Shown here: positions 1-8,485 of the stretch, in pieces
Numbering within the stretch: position 1 is the stretch's first letter
Layout of the letters: every line of letters begins with the position of its first letter
Origin: Shewanella marinintestina
GTDB taxonomy: Bacteria > Pseudomonadota > Gammaproteobacteria > Enterobacterales > Shewanellaceae
Direction: 5' to 3'
DNA: 64,000 bases
Assembly (NCBI RefSeq): GCF_023283845.1
Contig: NZ_JAKILC010000022.1
Location: 1 to 64,000 of the forward strand
The notes under the pieces: generated by a model
Told to the model about the DNA's origin: nothing
Seen by the model: the letters and a program-made list of their open reading frames with translations, nothing else
Databases searched by the model: none
Made by a program: the position numbers and the translations under genes

Positions 1-30
1 GACGCTTAGGTCGTTTGGCTGAGGAGGCGT

Positions 31-58
31 ATTCTACACTTCCCAGTGTCGGCGTCAA
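31..58 (-). promoter_or_regulatory. rRNA P2-type promoter
   Basis: On the minus strand TTGACG (53-58) and TAGAAT (31-36) are spaced by 16 bases and followed by ACGCCTCC. It lies about 200 bases downstream of the P1-type promoter, like the tandem P1-P2 layout of enterobacterial rRNA operons. Confidence 0.65.
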
Positions 59-227
59 GCGCTTATTTTAAGAAGTTTTTCAAGCGATGATTCTTTGTTC
101 AAGTCACATCTGATTGAGCTTCTAAAGCGATTGTCACCTGATTCAAATCTCTTTCGATTCTCGAACCTCTAACACTGCTGCAAGTCCCTTGCTACCTAGG
201 TAGTTGGCCTGCTGTGCCGTGTCAGTG

Positions 228-262
228 GATGCGCATTATAGGGATGTGAGATTAAAGCGCAA
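228..262 (-). promoter_or_regulatory. rRNA P1-type promoter
   Basis: On the minus strand the -35 element TTGCGC (257-262) and the -10 element TATAAT (235-240) are separated by 16 bases. They are followed by a GC-rich GCGC discriminator and then CACTGACACGGC. This arrangement, including the CCC just before TATAAT, closely matches E. coli rrn P1 promoters. A GC-rich discriminator is the known basis of ppGpp and initiating-NTP control. AT-rich DNA upstream could act as an UP element; I did not identify Fis sites. Confidence 0.8.
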
Positions 263-372
263 GAGCAATAATGAACAAAATCGAACTTTTATAATCGTTT
301 GCTCACAAAACCCACTGACTAGCCACTTTTTAGGCTTTATAATGCTAAAAACACCATAATTAGGACTTTTAG

Positions 373-927
373 ATGTCAAACTCTAGAAACAATAGCTCAC
401 TACGATCTTATAAAGGTGCCGTACCGACACTTAAAGAAGGTGTTTATATCGATGAGGCTGCAGTATTAGTCGGTGACATCACCCTTGATGAAGATGCCAG
501 TGTTTGGCCTTTAGTTGCAGCACGTGGAGATGTAAACCATATCTACATAGGTAAACGTTCTAATATCCAAGACGGCACTGTTTTACATGTGACTCGAAAA
601 TCCCCATCTTTACCTGCAGGTCATCCATTGATTATTGGTGATGACGTCACCATTGGTCATAAAGCTATGCTGCATGGCTGCCAAGTCGGCAATCGTATTC
701 TAGTAGGTATGGGCGCAATCATTCTTGATGGCGCGGTATTAGAAGATGATGTAATTTTAGGCGCGGGGTCTTTAGTCCCACCAGGTAAGATTCTTAAGAG
801 TGGTTTTCTTTATGTCGGCAGCCCAGCCAAACAAGCAAGGCCCCTAACAGATGCTGAACTCGCTTTCTTGCCCCAATCAGCTGACAACTACGTCAGACTC
901 AAGAATGAATATTTGCAAGAAGGCTAA
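373..927 (+). CDS. yrdA: gamma-class carbonic anhydrase-like hexapeptide protein YrdA
   Basis: The 184-residue protein is a left-handed beta-helix (hexapeptide repeat) protein of the YrdA/gamma carbonic anhydrase family, the same length as E. coli YrdA. His72, His96 and His101 (the last two in GHKAMLHG) sit where family members bind the catalytic metal. Repeats of the I-G-D-x-V type run through roughly residues 30-140. Such proteins are cytoplasmic trimers; some hydrate CO2 and for others activity is undemonstrated, so catalysis here is inferred. It is divergent from the rRNA promoters and convergent with yrdB, which also neighbours it in E. coli. Confidence 0.9.
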   Translation: MSNSRNNSSLRSYKGAVPTLKEGVYIDEAAVLVGDITLDEDASVWPLVAARGDVNHIYIGKRSNIQDGTVLHVTRKSPSLPAGHPLIIGDDVTIGHKAMLHGCQVGNRILVGMGAIILDGAVLEDDVILGAGSLVPPGKILKSGFLYVGSPAKQARPLTDAELAFLPQSADNYVRLKNEYLQEG

Positions 928-948
928 TTAGCGGCTTCTACTATCGAC

Positions 949-1227
949 TTAGATAAGTACGACTCTTCCTTGCTCGTCGAATGACTCCTGTTCGATGAGC
1001 ATTTCAACCTCTTCTTCTATATCAAAACGGTATTCATCAAATACAGCTAACGCTTTAGCTTCAATATCACAGGTTTCCGCCGTCAGTGCTTCTGATGAAA
1101 ATAAGGCTAATCTTTGCAGACTAATGCGACACTCAACGTTGGCCCCTTGTACCTGTGCTGGAAATACCACAACCTGGCTTCCCGAGTCCCAGTCTTGAAG
1201 ATCGGGGAATAAAATACTTTGATTCAT
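949..1227 (-). CDS. yrdB: DUF1488 family protein YrdB
   Basis: A 92-residue acidic protein of the DUF1488 family, recognised from its sequence and from its position next to aroE, as in E. coli yrdB-aroE. It has no signal peptide or membrane segment. The pattern of a mixed N-terminal half followed by a highly acidic helix (residues about 60-85, rich in Glu) is all that can be said. Its function is unknown. It lies 23 bases after aroE on the same strand, so the two are probably co-transcribed. Confidence 0.8.
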   Translation of the reverse strand: MNQSILFPDLQDWDSGSQVVVFPAQVQGANVECRISLQRLALFSSEALTAETCDIEAKALAVFDEYRFDIEEEVEMLIEQESFDEQGRVVLI

Positions 1228-1250
1228 TTTTCTCTCAAATTTATCTCAAA

Positions 1251-2066
1251 TTACAGTTCAGCTCGTAGCAGAATTAATACAGGCTCAACACTTGGCTTTA
1301 TTCTGCGCCAAATATTAAAGCTTTCTGCGGCTTGGCCTACCAACATACCTAAGCCATCGATGGTATGTTTAGCCCCCTGCGCTTTAGCCCACACATTGAA
1401 TGTTGTTGGCTGCTTGCCATACATCATATCGTAGCAAACAGTTTGTGGCGTAATCGTATCGCGACTGATATTAGGCACCTCACCACTTAAGCTTGATGAG
1501 GTTGAATTAATGATCACATCATAGTTTTTGCCCGTATGACTTATCGGTAAAGCCTCTACTTCGCCATAACTGGAAAAAAGTGCAGCGAGTGTTTCAGCCT
1601 TAGCTTGTGTGCGGTTAACGATAGTAAGCTTGGCAATTCCTGCCTGAATTAATGGCAGCACACTACCTCTTGCGGCGCCACCAGCTCCAACAAGAAGAAC
1701 ATTAAGCCCAGTAAGACTGCCTAAGTTTCTTTCGAGATCCGCAACTAAACCTAAGCCATCGGTATTATCACCACGAATTTTTCCATCGGCCATTACAGAT
1801 AAAGTATTCACAGCACCAGCAAGCTTTGCCTGCTCGCTGAGTTCATCACACAAGGCAAATGCTTGCTCTTTAAATGGCACTGTAACGTTAGCGCCACGAC
1901 CGTTTGCTGCAGTAAAGGCATTAAAGCTCTGCTGAAATTCATCGATAGGAGCAAGAATCGCCTCATAAGTAAGTGACTGAGTCGTCTCTTTAGCAAACAT
2001 AGTATGTATTTTAGGGGACTTACTATGGCTAATTGGGTTGCCAAATACTGCGTATCGTTGAGTCAT
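1251..2066 (-). CDS. aroE: shikimate dehydrogenase (NADP+)
   Basis: AroE reduces 3-dehydroshikimate to shikimate with NADPH, the fourth step of the chorismate pathway, in the cytoplasm. The 271-residue protein has the normal family length. Visible motifs are GNPISHSKSP (shikimate-binding serines, residues 9-18), NVTVPFK with catalytic Lys66, NTDG with catalytic Asp103, the Rossmann loop GAGGAARG near residue 127, and DMMYGKQPT near the C-terminus. It heads a likely two-gene unit with yrdB downstream. The neighbouring tsaC and yrdD are also its neighbours in E. coli. Confidence 0.97.
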   Translation of the reverse strand: MTQRYAVFGNPISHSKSPKIHTMFAKETTQSLTYEAILAPIDEFQQSFNAFTAANGRGANVTVPFKEQAFALCDELSEQAKLAGAVNTLSVMADGKIRGDNTDGLGLVADLERNLGSLTGLNVLLVGAGGAARGSVLPLIQAGIAKLTIVNRTQAKAETLAALFSSYGEVEALPISHTGKNYDVIINSTSSSLSGEVPNISRDTITPQTVCYDMMYGKQPTTFNVWAKAQGAKHTIDGLGMLVGQAAESFNIWRRIKPSVEPVLILLRAEL

Positions 2067-2249
2067 ACCTATTTCTCTTTGCCATGAAAAATAACAGTGT
2101 AACTCGGATCCTCAGCTAGGCAATCGCTTCTATTGGAGTTATTTTCAGCTTTGATATTCTGGCAACAGTTTGCAGAGTAAACCCGTTACTCGTTAAACTG
2201 ACTATAGCTTTTATAAAAATAAAACCATTAGTAGAAGTAGAGCAATTAA

Positions 2250-2696
2250 ATGAACTGGTTAAAAAAGATCATTGGTAAGCCTGACAGTCATCAAGGTACA
2301 TCTCAAGACAGAGACCCAAACCAATCTAATGCCTATGACCGTATCGGTGGTGAACAGGTTATTCGCGCGATTGCTCATCAGTTTTATGCTCAGATGCAAA
2401 GCAACCCAACTACTCAAGAATTACTCGCAATTCATAGAGCGCCAATTGAAGAGTCAGAACAAAAGCTATTTGAATTTCTAAGCGGTTGGCTTGGTGGGCC
2501 ACAATTGTATCAGCAAAAACATGGACATCCTGCACTACGTGCCAGACACATGCCGTTTAAAGTCGATGAGACTATGCGAGATCAATGGTTAGTATGTATG
2601 AACGCTGCGATAGAGATAGAAGTGGAAGAACAGCAGCATCAGCAAGCGATATATAGTGCGATATCAACACTTGCTGATCATATGCGAAACCAATAA
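2250..2696 (+). CDS. group II truncated hemoglobin
   Basis: A 148-residue globin-like protein. After a polar N-terminal extension of about 28 residues, the fold carries Tyr46 in the B-helix region, the block GHPALRARH ending in the putative proximal His100, and Trp113 (position G8), which is typical of group II truncated globins. Family members bind O2, NO or related ligands at haem and are linked to oxidative or nitrosative stress; the ligand here is not known. It stands alone on the plus strand between aroE and hemF, both transcribed the other way. Adjacency to a haem biosynthesis gene is suggestive but may be chance. Confidence 0.85.
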   Translation: MNWLKKIIGKPDSHQGTSQDRDPNQSNAYDRIGGEQVIRAIAHQFYAQMQSNPTTQELLAIHRAPIEESEQKLFEFLSGWLGGPQLYQQKHGHPALRARHMPFKVDETMRDQWLVCMNAAIEIEVEEQQHQQAIYSAISTLADHMRNQ

Positions 2697-2737
2697 CACC
2701 CTAGTATCATTGGTTTCTATCGTAGGGTTATGCTCGC

Positions 2738-2833
2738 TTAGAGACTAAGCCAATCTCTAGGCTTAAGGTAATCACTATAGAGTTGTGCCTCAGGATTACC
2801 CGCTTCTGGCATGTAAGCATATTCCCTGCGCAC
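2738..2833 (-). pseudogene. detached, diverged second copy of the hemF 3' end
   Basis: Read on the minus strand, these 96 bases encode 31 codons plus a stop that align without gaps to the last 31 codons and stop of the intact hemF gene, whose stop lies 18 bases away. By eye 20 of 96 bases differ. Only 7 of 31 amino acids differ, and both copies end in LKPRDWLSL. Most differences are synonymous, so the copy diverged while under protein-level selection, probably as part of another hemF allele, rather than decaying here. It has no start codon and is presumably not translated. Confidence 0.85.
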
Positions 2834-2851
2834 CTAGATTGACGCATAGAA

Positions 2852-3766
2852 TTATAGGCTTAACCAATCTCTTGGTTTAAGGAAGTCACTATACAATAAT
2901 GACTCTGGACTACCCACTTCTGGCGTATAAGCATATTCCCAGCGAACAAGTGGCGGCATCGACATTAATATCGACTCTGTGCGGCCACCAGTTTGCAAGC
3001 CAAATAGCGTGCCACGATCATAAACCAGGTTAAATTCAACGTAGCGACCACGACGGTATAGCTGAAACTGTCGTTCATGCTCACCATATTCGGTATCTTT
3101 TCGGCGCTCAACAATAGGAGCATACGCTGTGAGGAAGCCATTACCTACTGCTTGCATAAAGGCAAAACTCTGCTCAAACCCTTGCTTATTAAGGTCATCA
3201 AAGAACAAGCCACCTACACCGCGAGTTTCATTACGGTGTGGCAACCAGAAATATTCATCACACCACTGCTTATATTTAGGGTAAACCTCTTCACCAAAAG
3301 GTTCACACAAAGACTTAGCACTTTGGTGCCAGTCCACTACATCTTCTAAATAAGGGTAATAAGGCGTTAAGTCGAAGCCACCACCAAACCACCACACAGG
3401 ATCCGCACCTTCTTTACTGGCAATAAAAAAGCGTACATTGGCATGAGTCGTTGGAATATGTGGATTATTGGGATGAATAACTAGCGAGACTCCCATAGCT
3501 TCAAAACTACGGCCAGCTAGCTCAGGGCGATGCGCCGTTGCCGATGCAGGCATAGATGCCCCCATGACATGGGAAAAATTCACTCCAGCTTGTTCAAATA
3601 CTGCACCACCGGTTAATACTCGGCTTTGCCCGCCACCCCCCTCTTCACGCTTCCAGGAATCTTCAGCAAATGTTGCAACGCCATCTAACGCTGCTAATCC
3701 ATTACAAATACGATTTTGAAGATCGAGTAAGAAAGCTTTTACTACTGCCGGATCTGGGATGCTCAT
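2852..3766 (-). CDS. hemF: oxygen-dependent coproporphyrinogen-III oxidase
   Basis: HemF converts coproporphyrinogen III to protoporphyrinogen IX by two oxidative decarboxylations using O2. The 304-residue protein has the family's usual length. Signature blocks include GGGGQSRVL, ASMPASATAHRPELAGRSF, WWFGGGFDLTPYYPY and HRNETRGVGGLFFDDL, followed by the QLYRRGRYVEFNLVYDRGT stretch. It lies 24 bases downstream of tsaC on the same strand, so they may share a transcript. Two hemG-like genes for the next pathway step are about 12 kb away. The 3' end is followed by a diverged duplicate of itself. Confidence 0.97.
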   Translation of the reverse strand: MSIPDPAVVKAFLLDLQNRICNGLAALDGVATFAEDSWKREEGGGGQSRVLTGGAVFEQAGVNFSHVMGASMPASATAHRPELAGRSFEAMGVSLVIHPNNPHIPTTHANVRFFIASKEGADPVWWFGGGFDLTPYYPYLEDVVDWHQSAKSLCEPFGEEVYPKYKQWCDEYFWLPHRNETRGVGGLFFDDLNKQGFEQSFAFMQAVGNGFLTAYAPIVERRKDTEYGEHERQFQLYRRGRYVEFNLVYDRGTLFGLQTGGRTESILMSMPPLVRWEYAYTPEVGSPESLLYSDFLKPRDWLSL

Positions 3767-3790
3767 ATTATTCCTTTTTATAGAGGCTAA

Positions 3791-4354
3791 TTAACCTTGT
3801 CTTAAAATGGTGCCTGTTTTGGCATCAATAATCGTTGATGGTGAGGCTTGAATGCCTAATTCGCCTTTAACTAACCCAGCAATAATGCCGTCAAACTGTT
3901 GTTTGATGCTTGCAGCTGATAGTGCAGGCTCTTGCCCTGATAAATTTGCACTGGTTGACACTATAGGTTTATTGATTGCAGCACATAGCGCTTTAACTCC
4001 TTCATGTGCTGTAACACGCACAGCAATAGAGTCAAAGCTACCGCTTAGCAATTTAGATAACCCAGGCTTAATCGGCATAATAAAAGTATAAGGTCCTGGC
4101 CATTTGCTCTTGGCGAATAGCAACTGCTCAGCCGTTAATTGAGACTCATCAATATATGGCTTTAACTGTTGATACTCACCAGCCACGAGAATTAGGCCTT
4201 TTTGCCAAGGTCTCTGTTTGATCTGTAATAGTTGTTCAATGGCATCATTATTATCAGGATCGCAACCTAAGCCAAATACAGCCTCAGTTGGATAAGCGAT
4301 AACGCCACCTTGTATAACAAGCTCAGCAACGTCAGCAGGCAATACTTCTAACAT
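3791..4354 (-). CDS. tsaC: threonylcarbamoyl-AMP synthase (Sua5/YrdC/TsaC)
   Basis: TsaC makes threonylcarbamoyl-AMP from threonine, bicarbonate and ATP, the first step of t6A formation at position 37 of ANN-decoding tRNAs. The 187 residues match the short TsaC form without the extra Sua5 domain. Visible family features are the N-terminal GGVIAYPTEAVFGLGCDP, the IKQRPWQKGLILV segment and STSANLSGQEP. It lies between hemF and yrdD; the aroE-tsaC-yrdD neighbourhood is conserved with E. coli. Confidence 0.96.
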   Translation of the reverse strand: MLEVLPADVAELVIQGGVIAYPTEAVFGLGCDPDNNDAIEQLLQIKQRPWQKGLILVAGEYQQLKPYIDESQLTAEQLLFAKSKWPGPYTFIMPIKPGLSKLLSGSFDSIAVRVTAHEGVKALCAAINKPIVSTSANLSGQEPALSAASIKQQFDGIIAGLVKGELGIQASPSTIIDAKTGTILRQG

Positions 4355-4441
4355 TTATCTCTCTTCACCTTGTACTAGGCCATAAAATATATGCCGCCAT
4401 GATTACTCAAAAGTGGCATTAGTGAAAGTTAATATGGTGAT

Positions 4442-5005
4442 TTAAACTGCGCGTTTGTATTTACAAGCCTTTTCAGGACACTCCAAACGCATACCTGCCG
4501 CTCCTTTACGCTCAACCAAAATACCAAAACCACAGTCTGGGCAAGGTTCAGCAACCGGAGGGTAATTGACTAGAAATTTACACTTAGGATAACCGCTACA
4601 AGCATAAAACGACTTACCAAAACGGCTGGTTCTATGCTCAATATGACCTGATTTACATTTAGGGCAAGCTATCTCGTCTTCTGCATCTGCTTGGTCATGT
4701 TTTTCAATATGACTACAGGCTGGATAATTAGTACAGCCTATAAATATTCCAAAACGACCAGACTTAACCGCCAATTCACTACCACAGTCTGGGCAAACTG
4801 AACCTTGAATGACTTGTGTTTCAATCGATTCGTGTTGCACCAAAGGTCTGGTGTAATCACAACTAGGGTAATTATTACAGCCTATAAACCCACCGTGTTT
4901 ACTGTGTTTCAGCGACAACTCGCAGCCACATTTAGGGCAAAGCTCAAACTCTTTCTCAAGAGCGTGCTCGTGCGTTGTAAACAGTTGTTGATCGATTTTA
5001 GCCAT
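4442..5005 (-). CDS. yrdD: topoisomerase-type C4 zinc-finger protein YrdD
   Basis: The 187-residue protein consists almost entirely of four zinc-ribbon modules of the type at the C-terminus of bacterial topoisomerase I. They lie at about residues 23-49, 71-97, 114-142 and 155-181. Each opens with a CPxC pair and closes with a second cysteine pair; the fourth (ECPEKAC) is more divergent. There is no catalytic topoisomerase domain. Its role is presumably binding of single-stranded DNA or RNA, but this is inference. It is upstream of tsaC on the same strand, as in E. coli. Confidence 0.9.
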   Translation of the reverse strand: MAKIDQQLFTTHEHALEKEFELCPKCGCELSLKHSKHGGFIGCNNYPSCDYTRPLVQHESIETQVIQGSVCPDCGSELAVKSGRFGIFIGCTNYPACSHIEKHDQADAEDEIACPKCKSGHIEHRTSRFGKSFYACSGYPKCKFLVNYPPVAEPCPDCGFGILVERKGAAGMRLECPEKACKYKRAV

Positions 5006-5139
5006 GATTATCTCAATTCATCTATATGGCGCTATTCTACCAAGGAATCGCTTAAGTTTTATATTCCAGTGTTAGAATTTCGTAAAAAGCGATGATATAT
5101 TGTATTCAATAATATAAAAATAAATCTAAAGGGATAAAA

Positions 5140-6912
5140 ATGAATACAGCCTCAAAGCTCGCTATTACTATTATAGTCAGTCTACTAGGTTCGATATCTG
5201 GATGCGCCACAGTTGAGCAGCCCGTAATCAATCCTCAAGTTATCAAACAGATTACTTCAGCCTCTGAAAGTCAGTTATTTAGCCCTGAAAGCTCATTACT
5301 CACAATCAATGACTTTCAACAAGCAACTGCGGCATTAGCAAGTCAGCAAAATATTCAAACCATCGACAAGCTACTTTATTACTTTAGAGCCTTTAGTTAT
5401 TACGGCCCTGCAGATGAACTTAATGACACTGACATAAACGCACTCGCTAGCGCCTTACAGAAACTAACAGATTCAGGGAGATTACGAGATCAGCCTCGCC
5501 TGCAAGAGCAGTATGCCGTTACCCTGTACCGTTACTTTGACGATAACCAAGCAGCACTTGCCCTAGCGCCACTAGTGGCACAACTCAATATTCAATTAAA
5601 ACAACTCACCAACTCCAGCTCAAACAGCACTAACGATTACGCACTATTAGAAACGCTAAAAGCTTACGGTTTCTTACTCAATAAAGCCCGTAAAGATGTT
5701 GACGGCGAGCTAGCTACAACCTTACTTGCAACAGGTTTAGATAGTGCCTTACTCGATTTTGCAGCAAATCCTGCAAGTATTCGCGCCAACCAAGATTGGC
5801 CACGAACAAATGCCTATTGGGCGCTAGCTTTATATCGCCTAACCTTGCCCTCATCAGACACTGGTGAAGCAACACAGCAAGAGCTGGCCTTAGACGCTGC
5901 AGTCGCAACCATAGCTAAGAATGATGTGAGCCTGCGTGGTAATGCTGCTAAGGACATCTATACGGCAGGTTTTCACGTGAATACGTTCGCGGGTCAAGAG
6001 TTATGTGAGAAGAATAGCGAGATTTGCCGCATTCCAGAACTGAAAACAGTATTACCGATCAAGTACTATTGTTCTGACAGTCTGTTTATTCTCGCGCAAG
6101 ATCTTAATCAAGCAGAGCTCAATGAAAGCTGCACTAAGCTCACCTCACAAGAGTCGACGTTCCACCAAGTATTAGCCACTGAACATAAACCGGCAGCAAA
6201 TGATTTTAATAATGCTTTACGAGTAGTCGCCTTTAAAAATTGGAGCCAATACCATTTATACGGTCAGCTAATTTTTGATATTCATACTGATAATGGTGGT
6301 ATGTATATTGAGGGCTCGCCATCTAAACCCGGTAACCAAGCAACTTTCTTTGCTTATCGTCAATGGTGGATTGAACCTGAGTTTAAGGTATGGAACCTCA
6401 ACCATGAATACGTCCACTACTTGGATGGACACTTCGTTAAATATGGCGGATTTGGCCACTTCCCAGCAAAGATGGTGTGGTGGTCAGAGGGTTTAGCTGA
6501 ATATATTGCTAAAGGCGATAACAATCCTTCTACTCTGCGCGTAATTAAGCGCGATTTAGAACAAGCCCCGACTTTAGAAGAGATTTTTGCTACTGAATAT
6601 AAAGATGGTCAAGACAGAACCTATAAATGGAGCTATATGGCTATCCGCTTCTTAGCTGAAAACCATCACGCAGACTTTGTCCAATTAAGTCATTTCCTTA
6701 AAACGGACTATTTCGAAGGTTATGAGCAGTTGATGGCATCATTAACCAAGCACCAGCCACAGTTTGCAGATTGGTTAACCACGCAGGTAAATGCCTTTAA
6801 TGATAGCGAAGAAAAAGCTAAATCTGGTTTGCGTAAGCAAGGTAGGTATGACTATCGCGATTACCTACAGCCAAAACATTTAGCCCATGGTGAGAATCAC
6901 CTGAAGTTCTAA
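5140..6912 (+). CDS. lipoprotein collagenase-like metalloprotease (peptidase M9 family)
   Basis: A 590-residue protein with a lipoprotein signal: a hydrophobic segment ending in the lipobox SISGC, with Cys22 the likely acylated residue. The C-terminal half holds the zinc protease signature HEYVH (His422, Glu423, His426) followed by WWSEGLAEY, whose Glu450 is the probable third metal ligand. This arrangement and the surrounding sequence match the collagenase (M9) family. The N-terminal half is helical and matches the collagenase activator-like region. It is probably anchored in the outer membrane and degrades extracellular protein. It interrupts the conserved yrdD-smg-dprA order. Confidence 0.85.
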   Translation: MNTASKLAITIIVSLLGSISGCATVEQPVINPQVIKQITSASESQLFSPESSLLTINDFQQATAALASQQNIQTIDKLLYYFRAFSYYGPADELNDTDINALASALQKLTDSGRLRDQPRLQEQYAVTLYRYFDDNQAALALAPLVAQLNIQLKQLTNSSSNSTNDYALLETLKAYGFLLNKARKDVDGELATTLLATGLDSALLDFAANPASIRANQDWPRTNAYWALALYRLTLPSSDTGEATQQELALDAAVATIAKNDVSLRGNAAKDIYTAGFHVNTFAGQELCEKNSEICRIPELKTVLPIKYYCSDSLFILAQDLNQAELNESCTKLTSQESTFHQVLATEHKPAANDFNNALRVVAFKNWSQYHLYGQLIFDIHTDNGGMYIEGSPSKPGNQATFFAYRQWWIEPEFKVWNLNHEYVHYLDGHFVKYGGFGHFPAKMVWWSEGLAEYIAKGDNNPSTLRVIKRDLEQAPTLEEIFATEYKDGQDRTYKWSYMAIRFLAENHHADFVQLSHFLKTDYFEGYEQLMASLTKHQPQFADWLTTQVNAFNDSEEKAKSGLRKQGRYDYRDYLQPKHLAHGENHLKF

Positions 6913-6947
6913 ACATAATTCCTATTTACGCACATCCATGTACAAAA

Positions 6948-6967
6948 AAGGAGGCTCTGGCCTCCTT
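6948..6967. terminator. bidirectional intrinsic terminator
   Basis: Perfect 8-bp stem AAGGAGGC / GCCTCCTT with a TCTG loop, flanked by an A-run on the left and a short T-run on the right. It lies between the convergent collagenase and smg genes and can serve both. Confidence 0.75.
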
Positions 6968-6989
6968 TGTTCTATCGTATTCAGCTCAT

Positions 6990-7463
6990 TTATGAGTGTA
7001 AACGTCCATCCGGCTGCTCAAAGATCAGATCTTCCATCTGCTCATAGGCTGACTCATGGCCTGGGGCATTAAATAACACCATCAAGATGACCCACTTTAA
7101 ATCGTCTAAGGTCAACGTTGGCTCGTCAATTTCCATCACACGATCAATCACCATTTCACGAGTTTCCACGCTAAGCACTTTAATTTGCTCTAAAAACAGT
7201 AAGAAACCACGGCTCTCGACGTCAATCTTTTCCATCTCTGCTTCAGTATAAATACGGAATGAGTGCTGATCATGATTGCAAAGATAAGGAGTACCCGCTT
7301 CTTGCAAATCAGCTAAATGCTCTAACCAAGCAAGGGCTTTAATAATCTCGCTTTGGTGAAATCCAGCACGAGTTAACTCTTTAGTCAGTTCGTCTTCATC
7401 AACAAGAAGTTCAACTTCACTATGAACATAGTTTTCAAATAAATACATGAGGATATCAAACAT
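6990..7463 (-). CDS. smg: Smg family protein (DUF494)
   Basis: A 157-residue acidic protein of the Smg/DUF494 family, next to dprA as in E. coli and many gammaproteobacteria. I start it at the ATG encoding MFDILMYLFENY because GAGGAG lies just upstream of it. A longer in-frame reading (to 7514) would run into dprA. The start codon lies 2 bases beyond the dprA stop, so translation is probably coupled. No catalytic motif is visible. The function is unknown; a link to DNA uptake or processing rests only on its position. Confidence 0.9.
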   Translation of the reverse strand: MFDILMYLFENYVHSEVELLVDEDELTKELTRAGFHQSEIIKALAWLEHLADLQEAGTPYLCNHDQHSFRIYTEAEMEKIDVESRGFLLFLEQIKVLSVETREMVIDRVMEIDEPTLTLDDLKWVILMVLFNAPGHESAYEQMEDLIFEQPDGRLHS

Positions 7464-7465
7464 GG

Positions 7466-8485
7466 CTAGCTCCTCTTCAATCTTATATAACCACCAGGGA
7501 CTGCAGTAATCCAACCTTGCAGCTCGAGTTCAAGCAATTGCTCCAATACTAGCTCTATGGTTTTTCCACTATGCTCGACCACATCATTTATTGCTGTAGT
7601 CTCATAGCCTACACTAGCTAACAGCGAGGAAAATGGCAAATCAGAGGCGCTTTCCCCCACTATATGGTGGCACGACTTAACTTCTTCAAGGTGATAATGC
7701 GATAAAGGTGTAACTTCTTCGAAAATATCACTAACAGACTCCACCAACTTAGCCCCTTCACGTAATAATTTATGGCACCCCTCACTTTGCCCGCTAAGTA
7801 CACTACCAGGAATAGCAAATACCTCTCGCCCTTGCTCATTAGCTAGGCGCGCTGTAATTAACGAACCACTTTTCAAACCCGCTTCCACCACTAAGGTTCC
7901 TATAGTTAGACCGCTAATAATCCGGTTTCGTTTCGGAAAATTACCAGCGAAAGGTTTAACCGCTGGCCAAAACTCACTAATAACACAACCATCCTGTTGA
8001 ATATTTTGATAAATACTCTTATGCCGTTTAGGGTAAACCACATCTACCCCTGTGCCTAAAACCGCTAGGCTAGGTTTACCTATATCAATGGCCGCTTGAT
8101 GTGCAACGCCATCAATACCTAACGCCATACCACTGGTAATAGATAAACCTTGACCAGCCAGCTGCGCTGCCAACTCATAGGCCACTTTCTTGCCACCGAC
8201 GGTCGCATTACGACTGCCAACAATAGCGATACTCGGGAATAGTAATCCATCAATATGACCTTTTAAAAACAGTACAGTAGGAGGATCTGTAATTTGCTTT
8301 AGTAATGGCGGGTAAAATGGATCATCAATGCAAACAAGGTGATGATTATCGGCTGACTGCTGCCAAGACAATGCAGCCTCAACCAGAGCATAATCGGGAG
8401 ATAACGAGGACTGGAGTAACGATTCTGGCAAAGGCAACGCTTGGGGCTCATGCGCTAACCTTTGCTTTAACTCTGCTACATCCAT
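7466..8485 (-). CDS. dprA: DNA-processing protein DprA (Smf)
   Basis: DprA binds incoming single-stranded DNA during transformation and loads RecA; the gene is also kept in species not known to be competent. The Rossmann-like core shows GSRNATVGGKKVA, SGMALGIDGVAHQAA, FPKRNRIISGL and GSLITARLANEQGREVFAIPG, and the C-terminal winged-helix-like domain ends in AVPGGYIRL. The first ATG is used here, giving 339 residues. However, the same frame stays open upstream to about 8569 and encodes a DprA-like N-terminal segment (VSGLGPARIKQLL), so the true start is probably upstream at a non-AUG codon. It overlaps nothing and leads into smg. Confidence 0.93.
   Translation of the reverse strand: MDVAELKQRLAHEPQALPLPESLLQSSLSPDYALVEAALSWQQSADNHHLVCIDDPFYPPLLKQITDPPTVLFLKGHIDGLLFPSIAIVGSRNATVGGKKVAYELAAQLAGQGLSITSGMALGIDGVAHQAAIDIGKPSLAVLGTGVDVVYPKRHKSIYQNIQQDGCVISEFWPAVKPFAGNFPKRNRIISGLTIGTLVVEAGLKSGSLITARLANEQGREVFAIPGSVLSGQSEGCHKLLREGAKLVESVSDIFEEVTPLSHYHLEEVKSCHHIVGESASDLPFSSLLASVGYETTAINDVVEHSGKTIELVLEQLLELELQGWITAVPGGYIRLKRS

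Larger units (their letters stand above)
1..372 (-). promoter_or_regulatory. rRNA operon leader and promoter region (operon lies off the left edge)
   Basis: This gene-free stretch reads on the minus strand as the upstream region of an rRNA operon. It holds two tandem promoters, listed separately, about 200 bases apart. Upstream of the outer promoter the sequence is AT-rich, as expected for an UP element. No part of 16S rRNA is visible, so the mature gene must start left of base 1. The rightmost part also has to carry the yrdA promoter on the plus strand, which I could not pin down. Confidence 0.7.

Noticed and set aside
5968..5990. TTTCACGTGAA inside the collagenase gene as a further parS site
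   Set aside because: Only the central CACGTG and a few flanking bases match; about five of the 16 positions differ, too many for parS.
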